Below are positions 18,864 to 28,200 of a DNA stretch of 64,000 bases, in pieces (within the stretch, counting starts at the first letter, position 1; the number at the start of each line of letters is the position of its first letter). Source of the stretch: Kordiimonas gwangyangensis DSM 19435 = JCM 12864 (lineage in GTDB: Bacteria > Pseudomonadota > Alphaproteobacteria > Sphingomonadales > Kordiimonadaceae); contig NZ_AQXF01000003.1 in the NCBI RefSeq assembly GCF_000375545.1, positions 328,595-392,594 on the forward strand, written 5' to 3'. Position numbers and translations under genes: made by a program. Below the pieces are notes generated by a model. It ran no database searches. It saw only the letters and a list, made by a program, of their open reading frames with translations, and was not told where the DNA came from.

Positions 18864-19679
18864 TTAGCCTTCAAGCGCGGGCACATCAAAGTCCGCGTCG
18901 GCGCGGCAGAGGAACCACGGGTTGAGGAAGGTCTTGAGGTCCTTGGCGTAGGTGAGCGGCTTGCCGTCCTTGACTTCAACCGTGCCACCGGCGGCCAGGA
19001 GCACTGCGTGCGCCGCTGCCGTATCCCACTCACACGTTGGGCCAAGGCGGGGGTAGAGGTCCGCCTCGCCAGTTGCCAAGAGGCAGAGTTTCAGGCTCGA
19101 TCCGATCGACACATTCTCCGCGCCCGGGAAGTTGGAGAGATAGTCCTCGAGTTCAGGCGAACGGTGCGATTTGGAGGCGACGATGACAAGATTATCCTTG
19201 TCTGCCTTGCGGGTGGTGGTCGGCGTGATGTTCGCGGCTTTGCCGTCCACGACTTCGCCGGTCCAGGCGCCGTCACCCACCACACCCCAGTAGAGCTTGT
19301 TCATGGCAGGCGCATAGACCACTCCCATGATCGGCGTGCCGTCCTTGATCAGGCCGATGTTGACCGTGAAGTCCGAGCCTTTTTTGATGAATTCCTTGGT
19401 GCCGTCGAGGGGGTCGACAAGCCAGAAGGTGCCGCCGGAGATATCCGGGCATTTGCCTTCTGATTTGGCTTCCTCGCCCACGATGGGAATATCAGGGGTG
19501 ATGAGCTTGAGTGCAGCCTCGATCACCGCTTCGCCCCGGCGGTCCGCTTCCGTGACCGGGGATTTGTCATCCTTGCCGAAAACCTCGAAGTCGGAGTGAT
19601 AGACTTCCATCACAACCTCACCGGCCTTGATAACCGTTTCAAGCAGGGGCGTGACAAGGGCTTCAAGTTTTAACGACAT
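18864..19679 (-). CDS. cysQ: 3'(2'),5'-bisphosphate nucleotidase CysQ
   Basis: 271 residues of the inositol monophosphatase superfamily. Metal-site motifs are present: GEE at 68-70, VDPLDGTKEFI at 88-98 and CEWDTAAAHAVLLAAGG near 216. The VDPLDGTKEFIK wording is typical of CysQ rather than SuhB. The enzyme hydrolyses 3'-phosphoadenosine-5'-phosphate to AMP and phosphate, supporting sulfur assimilation. The gene stands alone and faces away from chpT. Confidence 0.9.
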   Translation of the reverse strand: MSLKLEALVTPLLETVIKAGEVVMEVYHSDFEVFGKDDKSPVTEADRRGEAVIEAALKLITPDIPIVGEEAKSEGKCPDISGGTFWLVDPLDGTKEFIKKGSDFTVNIGLIKDGTPIMGVVYAPAMNKLYWGVVGDGAWTGEVVDGKAANITPTTTRKADKDNLVIVASKSHRSPELEDYLSNFPGAENVSIGSSLKLCLLATGEADLYPRLGPTCEWDTAAAHAVLLAAGGTVEVKDGKPLTYAKDLKTFLNPWFLCRADADFDVPALEG

Positions 19680-19826
19680 TGGAAAACCTCAATAAATTTC
19701 ATCTGCGACACTATCTGTTCTTGGCGCATGGGCCAAGCTTGGCTATGGTTCTGACAGGATGACCGTAAATCGCAAGGCTTAATTGCCTGTGAGGCCGGTT
19801 TTGGGTGACCAAGGGAGGGGTATTTC

Positions 19827-20462
19827 ATGTCGAAACTGGATTTCGCGGCGCTTTTGTGTTCGCGCCTGTGCCATGACCTCGTGAGCCCTGTGGGCGCCAT
19901 CAACAATGGCCTTGAGATTCTGGCGGACGAAAAAGACCCGTCCATGCGCGACGCGGTGATGGATCTGGTTGAAAAATCCACCCGGCAGACAGCCAATAAA
20001 TTGCAGTTTTTCCGCCTTGCCTTTGGTGCCGCGGGCGGCTTCTCCGCGCAGCTTGATGTGCGTGAATGCCAGAAGGCAGTGGAAGCCATCCTTGACGGCA
20101 GCAGGGTCAGCCTTGACTGGCAGGTGCCCGCGATCAGCGTGTCGAAGTCCGAGGTGAAGGTGCTCCTCAACCTCGCGCTGATTGTTGCAGAATCGATGAT
20201 CCGTGGCGGTGTCATGAGCATCAGCATGACGGAAGAAGATGGCGCTCATGTGATTGTGGTGCACGGCGACGGGGAACGCGTGATCGTGCAGACGCCGGTC
20301 AAGGCCGCGCTTGAGGGCGCGCTTGACGAGGAAGACCTGGAGCCGCGTGCCGCGCCCGCCTACCTCGCGAACATGGTAGCAGCAGAGGCGGGCGGCAATA
20401 CATCTGTCACGGAACTGGGCGACAAGACCGTGGAACTCAGAGCAAAAATGCCGAAATTTTGA
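19827..20462 (+). CDS. chpT: Histidine phosphotransferase ChpT
   Basis: 211 residues. The phosphotransfer site is H16 in SRLCHDLVSPVGAINNGLEIL, the ChpT family signature. A degenerate HATPase-like C-terminal domain follows (SEVKVLLNLALIVAESMIRGG). ChpT dimers pass phosphate from the hybrid kinase CckA to CtrA and CpdR. Its presence here together with ctrA, sciP and flbD groups several members of the alphaproteobacterial cell-cycle/motility circuit. Divergent from cysQ; cheA follows 128 bases later. Confidence 0.92.
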   Translation: MSKLDFAALLCSRLCHDLVSPVGAINNGLEILADEKDPSMRDAVMDLVEKSTRQTANKLQFFRLAFGAAGGFSAQLDVRECQKAVEAILDGSRVSLDWQVPAISVSKSEVKVLLNLALIVAESMIRGGVMSISMTEEDGAHVIVVHGDGERVIVQTPVKAALEGALDEEDLEPRAAPAYLANMVAAEAGGNTSVTELGDKTVELRAKMPKF

Positions 20463-20590
20463 GAATTCCAGTGCGCAATCAATCTGTTTTACACGTTTTT
20501 AACTCTTTTTGGCCAAGGTGCGAGTTGTATCGGAGTGGCGTGGGGTCCGCTCCCGCCTCGCACCACCCTATCCGCAGGGAAGACTGAGAT

Positions 20591-23500
20591 ATGGATGATC
20601 TTTTAAATGAATTCTTGACCGAAACCGGCGAAAGCATTGACGTTGTAGACGTTGAGCTTGTGAAGCTGGAGCAGGACCCGAACAACAAGGAGGTGCTTGA
20701 TAACATCTTCCGCCTTGTTCACACCATCAAGGGGACTTGCGGCTTTCTCGGTCTGCCACGGCTAGAATCGGTGGCGCACGCGTCCGAGAACGTGCTGGGC
20801 AAATTCCGCGACGGTGAACTGCAGGTTTCCGAACATGCGGTGACGGTGATTCTCGAAAGCCTCGACCGGATCAAGGAAATCCTTGCGGGTCTTGAGGCGA
20901 CGGAAGAAGAACCGGAAGGGGACGATAGCGACCTGATCGCCCGGCTGGACGCCATTGCGGAAGGCGCCATGGCCGAACCCGACCCCGAACCCGATACAAT
21001 GGACGCCGATATTGTGGACCCTGGCCTTGGCCGTCCGCTCAAGGCTGGCGAAGTGTCGCTTGAAGAGCTTGAGGCAGCGTTTGCAAACGCACCCGGCCCT
21101 GAAGAGATGGACGAGCCGGCATCGGCTGCTGCCAGCGCGTCTGGCGGGCCGTCCGGCGGAAGCCTTTTTGACCGCGTGGGCGGTGATGATACGCTTGCCG
21201 TTGCGGCGCATCTTGTCTCCCAGCGTGCTGCAAACGACAAGGAACTCTCCAAATTCTTCGCAGGCACTGCGGCTGACCTCCGTAAAGGTCAGTTCATGGG
21301 CCTGATGCTGGCCATCTTCAAAGATGACCTGGACGCTGCTGATAATGTTGCACGCCAGATCGTGACCGTAGCGGGCTTCACCAACGCGCACTTCGACAAG
21401 CTGATCAAGCAGGTCAAGGACGTGCTGGTGGAATGCAAGGTGGACGGTGACACCGCTGACGAAGCTGTCATGAGCTTCGAGCTGGTGCGCGACTGCATGG
21501 TCGGTGCCGTCAAGGCGGTGGCAAAAGCCGAAACCAACAAGGCGGGCACGTCATCCGCGTCTGCCGCGCAGGCCGATGCGGGCGCAGGCGCGCAGCATGG
21601 CGAGGCTGGCAAACGCACCTCGCAGTCGATCCGTGTGAGCGTGGACCTTCTCGAAGACCTGATGAACATGGTGTCCGAGCTGGTGCTGACCCGGAACCAG
21701 CTGCTGCAGATCACGCGCAATATGGATAACTCCGAACTGGGTGTGCCGCTTCAGCGCCTCAGCCAGTGCACGACCGAGCTGCAGGAAAACGTGATGAAAA
21801 CGCGCATGCAGCCGATTGGCAACGCATGGGCGAAACTGCCGCGTATCGTGCGCGACCTCACGGTCGAACTGGATAAGAAGATCGAGCTCGACATGCGCGG
21901 TGCGGAAACCGAACTTGACCGTCAGGTACTTGAGCTGATCAAGGACCCGCTGACGCACATGGTTCGCAACTCCGCCGACCACGGTATTGAAACCCCGGCC
22001 GAGCGTATGGCGGTGGGCAAGCCCGAAGTGGGCACAATTGTCCTGAACGCCTACCATGAGGGCGGTCATATCATCATCGAGATCAAGGACGACGGCCGCG
22101 GTATTCCGGTGGCGAAACTCTCGGCCAAAATCCTCGAGAAGAAACTGGCGACCGAGGCCGAGCTGGCCGCAATGTCCGACAGCCAGATCCAGAAGTTCAT
22201 TTTCCACCCCGGTTTCTCGACCGCGGAGAAAATCACCAGCGTGTCCGGCCGCGGCGTGGGCATGGATGTGGTGCGCTCCAATATCGAGAAAATCGGTGGC
22301 ACGATCGACATGGTGTCGGTCGAAGGCAAAGGCTCAACCTTCCAGATCAAGATCCCGCTCACCCTCGCGATTGTGGCGGGCCTCATTGTCAAGGCACAGG
22401 AAGAGCGTTACGCCATTCCGCAGATCAGCGTGCTTGAACTGGTGCGGGCGTCGACGAACTCCGAACACAAGATTGAGACCATCAAGGATACCCCGGTCCT
22501 CAGGCTCCGTAACCGCCTGCTGCCGCTTGTATACCTCAATGAAGTGCTTGGCTTCATGACCCGCGACGAGATTGATGCGCGCGAAAACGCAGACGATTTC
22601 ATCGTTGTGGCGCAAGTGGGTGCCTTCACCTTCGGTATCGTGGTTGACCAGGTGTTCGACACCGAGGAAATCGTGGTCAAGCCGGTGGCGCCGATCCTCA
22701 AGGATCTGGACATCTATTCCGGTAACACCATCCTTGGTGATGGTAGCGTGATCATGATCCTTGATCCGAACGGCATTGCGTCCAAAGCCAATTCCGGCGT
22801 GGGTGACCATGACCGCGAGGAGGAAGACATGCAGGAGCAGGTTCGCCGTGGTTCCGGCCGCGAGAAGGAAAGCATGCTGCTGTTCCGCGCTGGCGGCAAG
22901 AACCCGAAAGCTGTACCGCTTGCGCTCGTCGCCCGGCTTGAAGAGATCGAGGTTGAAACCATCGAACTTTCCGACGGCCGTGAAATGGTGCAGTACCGTG
23001 GCGCGCTGATGCCGCTTATCAAGGCGCATCCGAACATGTCGCTGCGCACGGAAGGCCGTCAGCCGGTTCTTGTGTTCACTGACCGTGAATACACCATGGG
23101 CCTCGCGGTGGATGAGATCCTCGACATCGTTGAAGAAGAACTGGATATCAAGCTCGCGTCCGACAAACAGGGTGTTGTGGGCTCGGCTGTGATCAACGGC
23201 AAAGCGTCTGAAGTGATCGACGTATCCTACTTCCTCAATCTGGCGTTCGCTGACTGGCTGAAGTCGCGCAGCGTATCGGATGACGTTGCCACCTCGAAGG
23301 GCGCAACCGTGCTTCTGATCGACGACAGCGACTTCTTCCGCGGCATGCTGAAGCCGGTGCTTCGCGTAGCAGGTTATGACGTGAAAGCGGTATCGAGTGC
23401 GAAAGCCGCGCTCAAACTGATGGATGAGGGCCATGTCTATGACCTCGTGATCTCCGACATCGAAATGCCGGACATGAACGGCTTCGACTTTGCCCGCCAG

Positions 23501-23680
23501 ATCCGGGACGGCAGCAAGTGGGAACACCTGCCGCTGATCGCGCTCTCCGCGCTCGCGACCGAGCGGGACGTGCAGCGTGGCCACGAAGCCGGGTTCGACG
23601 ACTATATCGCTAAATTTGACAAGGAAATGCTGCTCCGCAGCCTCGCGCAGCAGCTTAAAATCAAGGGAGATGCGGCATGA
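20591..23680 (+). CDS. cheA: Hybrid CheA chemotaxis kinase with globin-like insert
   Basis: 1029 residues, much longer than ordinary CheA (about 650-750). Domains in order: HPt (1-105, phospho-His H44 in RLVHTIKG); acidic linker; a truncated-hemoglobin-like domain (about 191-306); dimerisation helices (about 343-405); HATPase (about 450-590, N460, DDGRG at 501, SGRGVGMDVV at 552); a first CheW-like domain (about 591-735); a second CheW-like domain (about 760-890); and a receiver domain (about 905-1025) with phospho-acceptor D956. The globin-like part begins SLFDRVGG and has KFFAG and AHFDKL, but no proximal histidine. CheA couples receptors to CheY and CheB. The gene overlaps cheW by 4 bases. 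Confidence 0.9.
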   Translation: MDDLLNEFLTETGESIDVVDVELVKLEQDPNNKEVLDNIFRLVHTIKGTCGFLGLPRLESVAHASENVLGKFRDGELQVSEHAVTVILESLDRIKEILAGLEATEEEPEGDDSDLIARLDAIAEGAMAEPDPEPDTMDADIVDPGLGRPLKAGEVSLEELEAAFANAPGPEEMDEPASAAASASGGPSGGSLFDRVGGDDTLAVAAHLVSQRAANDKELSKFFAGTAADLRKGQFMGLMLAIFKDDLDAADNVARQIVTVAGFTNAHFDKLIKQVKDVLVECKVDGDTADEAVMSFELVRDCMVGAVKAVAKAETNKAGTSSASAAQADAGAGAQHGEAGKRTSQSIRVSVDLLEDLMNMVSELVLTRNQLLQITRNMDNSELGVPLQRLSQCTTELQENVMKTRMQPIGNAWAKLPRIVRDLTVELDKKIELDMRGAETELDRQVLELIKDPLTHMVRNSADHGIETPAERMAVGKPEVGTIVLNAYHEGGHIIIEIKDDGRGIPVAKLSAKILEKKLATEAELAAMSDSQIQKFIFHPGFSTAEKITSVSGRGVGMDVVRSNIEKIGGTIDMVSVEGKGSTFQIKIPLTLAIVAGLIVKAQEERYAIPQISVLELVRASTNSEHKIETIKDTPVLRLRNRLLPLVYLNEVLGFMTRDEIDARENADDFIVVAQVGAFTFGIVVDQVFDTEEIVVKPVAPILKDLDIYSGNTILGDGSVIMILDPNGIASKANSGVGDHDREEEDMQEQVRRGSGREKESMLLFRAGGKNPKAVPLALVARLEEIEVETIELSDGREMVQYRGALMPLIKAHPNMSLRTEGRQPVLVFTDREYTMGLAVDEILDIVEEELDIKLASDKQGVVGSAVINGKASEVIDVSYFLNLAFADWLKSRSVSDDVATSKGATVLLIDDSDFFRGMLKPVLRVAGYDVKAVSSAKAALKLMDEGHVYDLVISDIEMPDMNGFDFARQIRDGSKWEHLPLIALSALATERDVQRGHEAGFDDYIAKFDKEMLLRSLAQQLKIKGDAA

Positions 23681-24162
23681 GCAACATTGTAGTCCGCGAC
23701 GATCTCAGCGTTGTACGCACCGGCACTCAGGATTTTGTGACTGTGGTGCTTGCGGGGCAAACCCTTGGCATCCCGGTTTTGAGCGTGCATGACGTTCTGA
23801 ACCCGCAGCAGATCACCCGCATCCCGCTGGCGCCAGCATGGGTCTCGGGTGTACTCAACCTGCGCGGCAAGATCGTGACCGCAATCGACCTCCGCCAGCG
23901 TCTTGGCTTGCCGCCGCTCGAGAAGGGCAAGCAGAGCATGTCTGTGGTTGTGGAACATAATGACGAGCCTTATAGCCTGCAAATTGATACGGTGGGTGAG
24001 GTGCTGTCACTTGATGATGCCGACTTTGAACGCAATCCGGTAACCCTGGACCAGCGCTGGCGCGAAGTCAGCCGCGGCATCTACCGGCTGAAAGACAAAT
24101 TGCTGCCCATTCTGGACGTGGACCGCCTGCTTGCTTTTGAAAGCAATGGCAAAGCCGCGTAA
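23677..24162 (+). CDS. cheW: Chemotaxis coupling protein CheW
   Basis: 161 residues of one CheW domain. Motifs include VVLAGQTLGIPVLSVHDVL, GVLNLRGKIVTAIDLRQRLGL, VEHNDEPYSLQIDTVGEVL and DKLLPILDVDRLL. It bridges chemoreceptors and CheA. It starts inside the cheA stop (ATGA), so translation is likely coupled. No chemoreceptor gene is present in the window. Confidence 0.94.
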   Translation: MSNIVVRDDLSVVRTGTQDFVTVVLAGQTLGIPVLSVHDVLNPQQITRIPLAPAWVSGVLNLRGKIVTAIDLRQRLGLPPLEKGKQSMSVVVEHNDEPYSLQIDTVGEVLSLDDADFERNPVTLDQRWREVSRGIYRLKDKLLPILDVDRLLAFESNGKAA

Positions 24163-24240
24163 AAACGGGTAGCGGACGATACATTTTAATAGATACTATG
24201 GGTATCCACCGGTTGGGGTGGAGTTGGGAGACCTTATCAA

Positions 24241-24606
24241 ATGAAATTATGTCTTGTCGTCGATGACTCAAAAGTGATCCGCAAGGTCGCGCGGCGCATC
24301 CTCGAAGAGCTCAATTTCGACATCGAGGAAGCCGTTGACGGTCAGGACGCGCTCGACGCCTGTGACCGCAACATGCCCGATGTCGTGCTCCTGGACTGGA
24401 ACATGCCGGTGATGGACGGGCTTGAGTTCCTCAAGGCAATTCGTTCGCGTGAGGGTGTGGAGCAGCCGATCGTGGTATTCTGCACCACGGAAAACGACAT
24501 GGCGCACATTCGCACCGCCATCGAAGCCGGTGCAAACGAATATATCATGAAGCCCTTTGACCGTGAGATCATCGAGGCAAAATTCTCTCAGGTTGGCCTG
24601 ATTTAA
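24241..24606 (+). CDS. cheY: Chemotaxis response regulator CheY
   Basis: 121 residues, a single receiver domain. Acidic pocket D8-D9 (LVVDDSK), phospho-acceptor D52 (LLDWNMPVMDG), Thr in FCTTEND and Lys in IMKPFD are all present. CheY-P binds the flagellar switch protein FliM or, in alphaproteobacteria with several CheYs, acts as a phosphate sink. It lies 78 bases after cheW in the operon. Confidence 0.93.
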   Translation: MKLCLVVDDSKVIRKVARRILEELNFDIEEAVDGQDALDACDRNMPDVVLLDWNMPVMDGLEFLKAIRSREGVEQPIVVFCTTENDMAHIRTAIEAGANEYIMKPFDREIIEAKFSQVGLI

Positions 24607-24622
24607 GCATAGGGATATCCGC

Positions 24623-25924
24623 GTGAGTTCTGCGGTTTCAAAAACAACGACGCAGCCCGGCAAGGGTGGCCCGTACCGTGTGATGGTGGTGGACGACAGT
24701 GCCATCATTCGCGGCTTCCTGTGTCGTTATCTCTCAGAAGACCCCGAGATCGAGGTTGTGACCACGGCCAACAACGGTGCCGTGGCGCTGAGGCAGCTAC
24801 AGTCGAACGACATTGAAGTCGTTGTGCTCGACATTGAAATGCCGGAGATGGACGGCCTGACGGCCCTGCCGCGCATGATCGAGATGAAGCCCGACCTTCA
24901 GGTTGTGATGGCGTCCACGCTCACACGCAAAAACGCCGAGGTCAGCTTGCGTGCGTTGCAGATGGGCGCGGTGGATTATGTACCGAAGCCCGAGACGGCG
25001 CGGTCTGTGAACGCCAGTATCGATTTCCGCCGGGAGCTTGTCGACAAGGTCAAAGCATGGGCGTCCCGCCGCCGTAAGAAACGCGGTGAAGAACTGCCCC
25101 AGAACGCGTCTGACCTTGGTGCGCCCGGTGGTGGTGGCACGACAGCTGCGGGCCTTGCCGCGCGTACTGTCAGCGTTACGCGCCCTGGTGCGGCGTCCAC
25201 GACCGGCGGTTTTGTTACCGCGCGGCGCCCGGCTGCGCCCGTAACCTTTACAAGCGCACGTGCGAGCGAACCGGCGGCAGCGCCGACCACATCGCTCCTG
25301 TCGCCCAAGACACCGATCAGCCTGCGCACTGGCTCCTTCCGGCGCCCGAAAGTGCTGGCGATTGGCTCGTCCACAGGTGGCCCGCAGGCGCTGATGAACT
25401 TTTTCAAAGGCTTCAAGCGCGCACCGAATGTGCCGATCCTGATCACCCAGCATATGCCAGCCACCTTTACCGCGATCCTCGCGGAACATCTGGGGCAGGC
25501 AACCGGCTGGAAAACGCAGGAAGGCCGTGACGGCATGGTGCTGATGCCCGGTGAAGTCTATGTGGCCCCCGGTGGCCGCCACATGGAAGTGGCGATTGTG
25601 GACGGCAAGGCGACAGTGCGCCTGACCGACGACCCGCCAGAGAATTTCTGCCGCCCGGCGGTGGACCCGCTGTTCCGCAGCCTGTCTGCGGCTTACGGAG
25701 AAAACGTGCTGGCAGTTGTACTGACCGGCATGGGGCATGACGGTCTCAAGGGTGGCCGTGAAGTGACACGAATGGGGGGTACGCTGCTGGCGCAGGATGA
25801 AGCAAGCAGTGTGGTGTGGGGTATGCCCGGTGCGGTTGCGACCGCGGGGCTGTGTACGGAGGTACTTCCTATTGACAAACTGGGTGAAGCAACAGCCACA
25901 CGGCTGCAAGGAGGAATCGGATGA
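24623..25924 (+). CDS. cheB: Chemotaxis methylesterase CheB
   Basis: 433 residues. The N-terminal receiver has phospho-acceptor D70 (VVVLDIEMPEMDGL). An unusually long Ala/Pro/Thr-rich linker spans about 155-240. The C-terminal methylesterase domain has the catalytic Ser in IGSSTGGPQAL (S250), His in ITQHMP (H277) and Asp in TGMGHDG. CheB demethylates and deamidates receptors for adaptation. The start is GTG at 24623. The stop overlaps cheR by 4 bases. Confidence 0.94.
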   Translation: MSSAVSKTTTQPGKGGPYRVMVVDDSAIIRGFLCRYLSEDPEIEVVTTANNGAVALRQLQSNDIEVVVLDIEMPEMDGLTALPRMIEMKPDLQVVMASTLTRKNAEVSLRALQMGAVDYVPKPETARSVNASIDFRRELVDKVKAWASRRRKKRGEELPQNASDLGAPGGGGTTAAGLAARTVSVTRPGAASTTGGFVTARRPAAPVTFTSARASEPAAAPTTSLLSPKTPISLRTGSFRRPKVLAIGSSTGGPQALMNFFKGFKRAPNVPILITQHMPATFTAILAEHLGQATGWKTQEGRDGMVLMPGEVYVAPGGRHMEVAIVDGKATVRLTDDPPENFCRPAVDPLFRSLSAAYGENVLAVVLTGMGHDGLKGGREVTRMGGTLLAQDEASSVVWGMPGAVATAGLCTEVLPIDKLGEATATRLQGGIG

Positions 25925-26763
25925 GAACAGAAGATTTTGAATTCCTCGCTGGCATGCTGAAAGAACGGTCCGGCCTGATGCTGACACCTGACAAGGTGTA
26001 TCTGCTTGAAAGCCGGCTGACGCCGCTTGCGCGCAAGCGTGGCCTCGACACACTTGATGCCCTTGTCCAGAAGCTGAGGATGAGCCGCGAGGAAAGCCTC
26101 ATTCGTGATGTCACCGAAGCGATGACCACGAACGAAAGCTTCTTCTTCCGCGACAACACGCCGTTTGACCTTTTCAAGAACCACGTTCTGCCAGCGATGG
26201 AGAAAAACCGAGGCTCCACGAAGCGCCTGCGCATCTGGTGCGCGGCAGCATCGACAGGGCAGGAGCCTTATTCGCTTGCCATTCTGCTGCGCGAAAACTG
26301 GATGAAATGGCAGGGTTGGAACATCGAGATCGTGGGCACTGACATCTGCACGCAGGTGCTCGAAAAAGCCAAGGCTGGCACCTATAGCCAGTTCGAGGTT
26401 CAGCGCGGCCTGCCCATTCAGATGCTGATCAAATATTTCAAGCAGGAAGGCGATATGTGGCGCATCAGCGACGATATCCGCCGCATGGTGACCTTCAAGC
26501 CGTTCAACCTTCTCAGCAACTTCATCGGCATGGGCACCTACGACGTGATCTATTGCCGCAACGTGCTGATTTACTTCGACCAGCAAACCAAGAAAGACGT
26601 GCTGGAGCGCATGCGCAAATGCATGGCCTCCGACGCCACGCTCTTCCTCGGGGCCGCTGAAACCGTGCTGGGCATCACCGATGCCTTCCGCCCCGTACGC
26701 GGCCAGCGCGGCATGTATGTGCCCTCTGACGGCACGGCAGAACAAGCGATGGGGCTCGGCTAG
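25921..26763 (+). CDS. cheR: Chemotaxis methyltransferase CheR
   Basis: 280 residues. The N-terminal helical domain has EAMTTNESFFFRDN. The SAM-binding core has LRIWCAAASTGQEPYSLAI, EIVGTDICTQVLEKA and YDVIYCRNVLIYFD. CheR adds methyl groups to chemoreceptor glutamates using S-adenosylmethionine. It is the last gene of the cheA-cheW-cheY-cheB-cheR operon, and a strong terminator follows 22 bases after its stop. Confidence 0.95.
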   Translation: MRTEDFEFLAGMLKERSGLMLTPDKVYLLESRLTPLARKRGLDTLDALVQKLRMSREESLIRDVTEAMTTNESFFFRDNTPFDLFKNHVLPAMEKNRGSTKRLRIWCAAASTGQEPYSLAILLRENWMKWQGWNIEIVGTDICTQVLEKAKAGTYSQFEVQRGLPIQMLIKYFKQEGDMWRISDDIRRMVTFKPFNLLSNFIGMGTYDVIYCRNVLIYFDQQTKKDVLERMRKCMASDATLFLGAAETVLGITDAFRPVRGQRGMYVPSDGTAEQAMGLG

Positions 26764-26784
26764 GGGTTCAACAGTATCGCACGG

Positions 26785-26816
26785 AAAAGGCGGCCCAAGT
26801 GGCCGCCTTTTTTGTT
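26785..26816. terminator. Bidirectional terminator between cheR and GFA gene
   Basis: An 11-bp perfect stem, AAAAGGCGGCC with GGCCGCCTTTT, surrounds a 5-base loop. T-rich runs lie on the right and A-rich on the left, so it can end both the che operon and the convergent GFA gene. Confidence 0.88.
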
Positions 26817-27203
26817 TTAGCGGTGCTGCTCCACACCTTCCTCAATCTCATAATAGTCGCCTTTGTCGCCGGTAAAGATATGGAGTTTGAGGTGAGTGTC
26901 GGTAGGGCTATCAAAAGCTCCAAGCGCGATGCCAAGCCAGCTGTGTTTAACCTTGTCGAGCGGGTCAAAAAACAGTGAAGAGCCGCAGGTGGCGCAAAAG
27001 CCGCGTCGGGCTTTTTCGCTCATGGTGAACCATTTGATATGCTCTTCACCCGCGATGGTGACTGTATCTCTCGGCACCTCGGCATCGGCGAGGAAATGGC
27101 CGGTCCATTTGCGGCAGCGGCTGCAATGGCAAGCGCTGGCCTCACTGAGATCACTCGCCACTGTGAAACGCACGGCACCACACAGGCAGCTTCCCTTGTG
27201 CAT
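26817..27203 (-). CDS. GFA-fold zinc protein (Mss4-like)
   Basis: 128 residues. The GFA cysteine pattern is CLCG at 6-9, CHCSRC at 25-30 and CATCGS near 70. This is the second GFA-type protein of the window; the two share the fold but not close sequence. Substrate unknown. It is a single gene downstream of the ctrA operon terminator and convergent with cheR. Confidence 0.85.
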   Translation of the reverse strand: MHKGSCLCGAVRFTVASDLSEASACHCSRCRKWTGHFLADAEVPRDTVTIAGEEHIKWFTMSEKARRGFCATCGSSLFFDPLDKVKHSWLGIALGAFDSPTDTHLKLHIFTGDKGDYYEIEEGVEQHR

Positions 27204-27216
27204 GGTCTATCCCCCA

Positions 27217-27245
27217 ACAAAAAGGGCCGCGAGAGTGTGCGGCCC
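27217..27245 (-). terminator. Rho-independent terminator of the ctrA unit
   Basis: On the minus strand, GGGCCGC (27245-27239) pairs with GCGGCCC (27230-27224) around an 8-base loop and is followed by TTTTTGTT. It lies downstream of the small membrane protein gene that follows ctrA. Confidence 0.8.
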
Positions 27246-27287
27246 GGATTGCGCTCTGTTTCGCCTGTGTTTGGCTAGAACTCGCAT

Positions 27288-27488
27288 TTATCGCATATGC
27301 TTATAAAGGACAGGCACGATCAATAGAATGGCGGCCAGTGTACCAAGAAACATTAACAGTGATGGCTTCGCTCCCAGAATATCTAACTGCCAGATATTCA
27401 GGTTGAGGTAACTGGCACAGAGCAAAACGAACGCAATGCTTGTCAGAATGCGTTCCTGTGTACCCACTTTCACCTTCTCATTGACCAT
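27288..27488 (-). CDS. Small two-helix membrane protein downstream of ctrA
   Basis: 66 residues. A short polar N-terminus (MVNEKVKVGTQE) is followed by two hydrophobic helices (ILTSIAFVLLCASYLNL and SLLMFLGTLAAILLIVPVLY) and a basic tail KHMR. The ATG lies 10 bases after the ctrA stop with AGGA in front, and a terminator follows, so ctrA and this gene likely share one transcript. No family recognised. Confidence 0.6.
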   Translation of the reverse strand: MVNEKVKVGTQERILTSIAFVLLCASYLNLNIWQLDILGAKPSLLMFLGTLAAILLIVPVLYKHMR

Positions 27489-27498
27489 TGTCCTGACC

Positions 27499-28200
27499 TC
27501 AGCTTGCTGCGGCTTCAGTCTCTTCGGTCGGGTTCCTCAGCACATAGCCACGGCCCCAGACGGTTTCGATATAATTATCGCCGTCCGATGCGGTTGCGAG
27601 CTTCTTGCGGAGCTTGCAGATGAACACGTCGATGATCTTCAGCTCAGGCTCATCAATGCCGCCATAAAGGTGGTTGAGGAACATTTCCTTGGTGAGCGTG
27701 CTGCCTTTCCGAAGCGACAGGAGCTCAAGCATCGCATATTCCTTGCCCGTGAGGTGCACACGCTGGTTCGAAACCTCGACCGTTTTGGTATCAAGGTTCA
27801 CGGCCAGTTTGCCGGTCTTGATGATCGACTGCGAGTGGCCCTTCGAGCGGCGCACAATAGCGTGGATGCGGGCGACCAGTTCCTCCTTGTGGAAGGGTTT
27901 GGTCATATAGTCGTCCGCGCCGAAGCCAAGGCCCTTGACCTTGTTTTCCATTTCCGTGAGGCCCGAAAGGATCAGGATCGGTGTATTCACCTTCGCGGTG
28001 CGGAGCTTCTTGAGCACGTCATATCCGTGCATGTCCGGCAGGTTCAAATCGAGAAGGATAATGTCATAATCATAAAGCTTGCCGAGATCGAGGCCTTCTT
28101 CCCCAAGGTCGGTGCTATAGACGTTGAAGCCCTCAGCGGTGAGCATCAGCTCGATGCTGCGGGTCATTGTCGGATCGTCTTCAATCAAGAGAACGCGCAT
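27499..28200 (-). CDS. ctrA: Cell-cycle response regulator CtrA
   Basis: 233 residues, the expected length. The receiver domain starts [10 protein letters not shown], with phospho-acceptor D51 in [17 protein letters not shown] and Lys in [10 protein letters not shown]. The OmpR-type winged helix has [44 protein letters not shown] (recognition region), identical in style to CtrA orthologs. CtrA-P activates flagellar and division genes and in some species silences the origin. In non-Caulobacter alphaproteobacteria it mainly controls motility, consistent with its position between the che and fli genes. It is divergent from fliI. Confidence 0.95.
   Translation of the reverse strand: MRVLLIEDDPTMTRSIELMLTAEGFNVYSTDLGEEGLDLGKLYDYDIILLDLNLPDMHGYDVLKKLRTAKVNTPILILSGLTEMENKVKGLGFGADDYMTKPFHKEELVARIHAIVRRSKGHSQSIIKTGKLAVNLDTKTVEVSNQRVHLTGKEYAMLELLSLRKGSTLTKEMFLNHLYGGIDEPELKIIDVFICKLRKKLATASDGDNYIETVWGRGYVLRNPTEETEAAAS

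Noticed and set aside
22334-23584. Long minus-strand frame opposite cheA
   Set aside because: Composition mirrors cheA codons and has no motifs; cheA is continuous on the plus strand.
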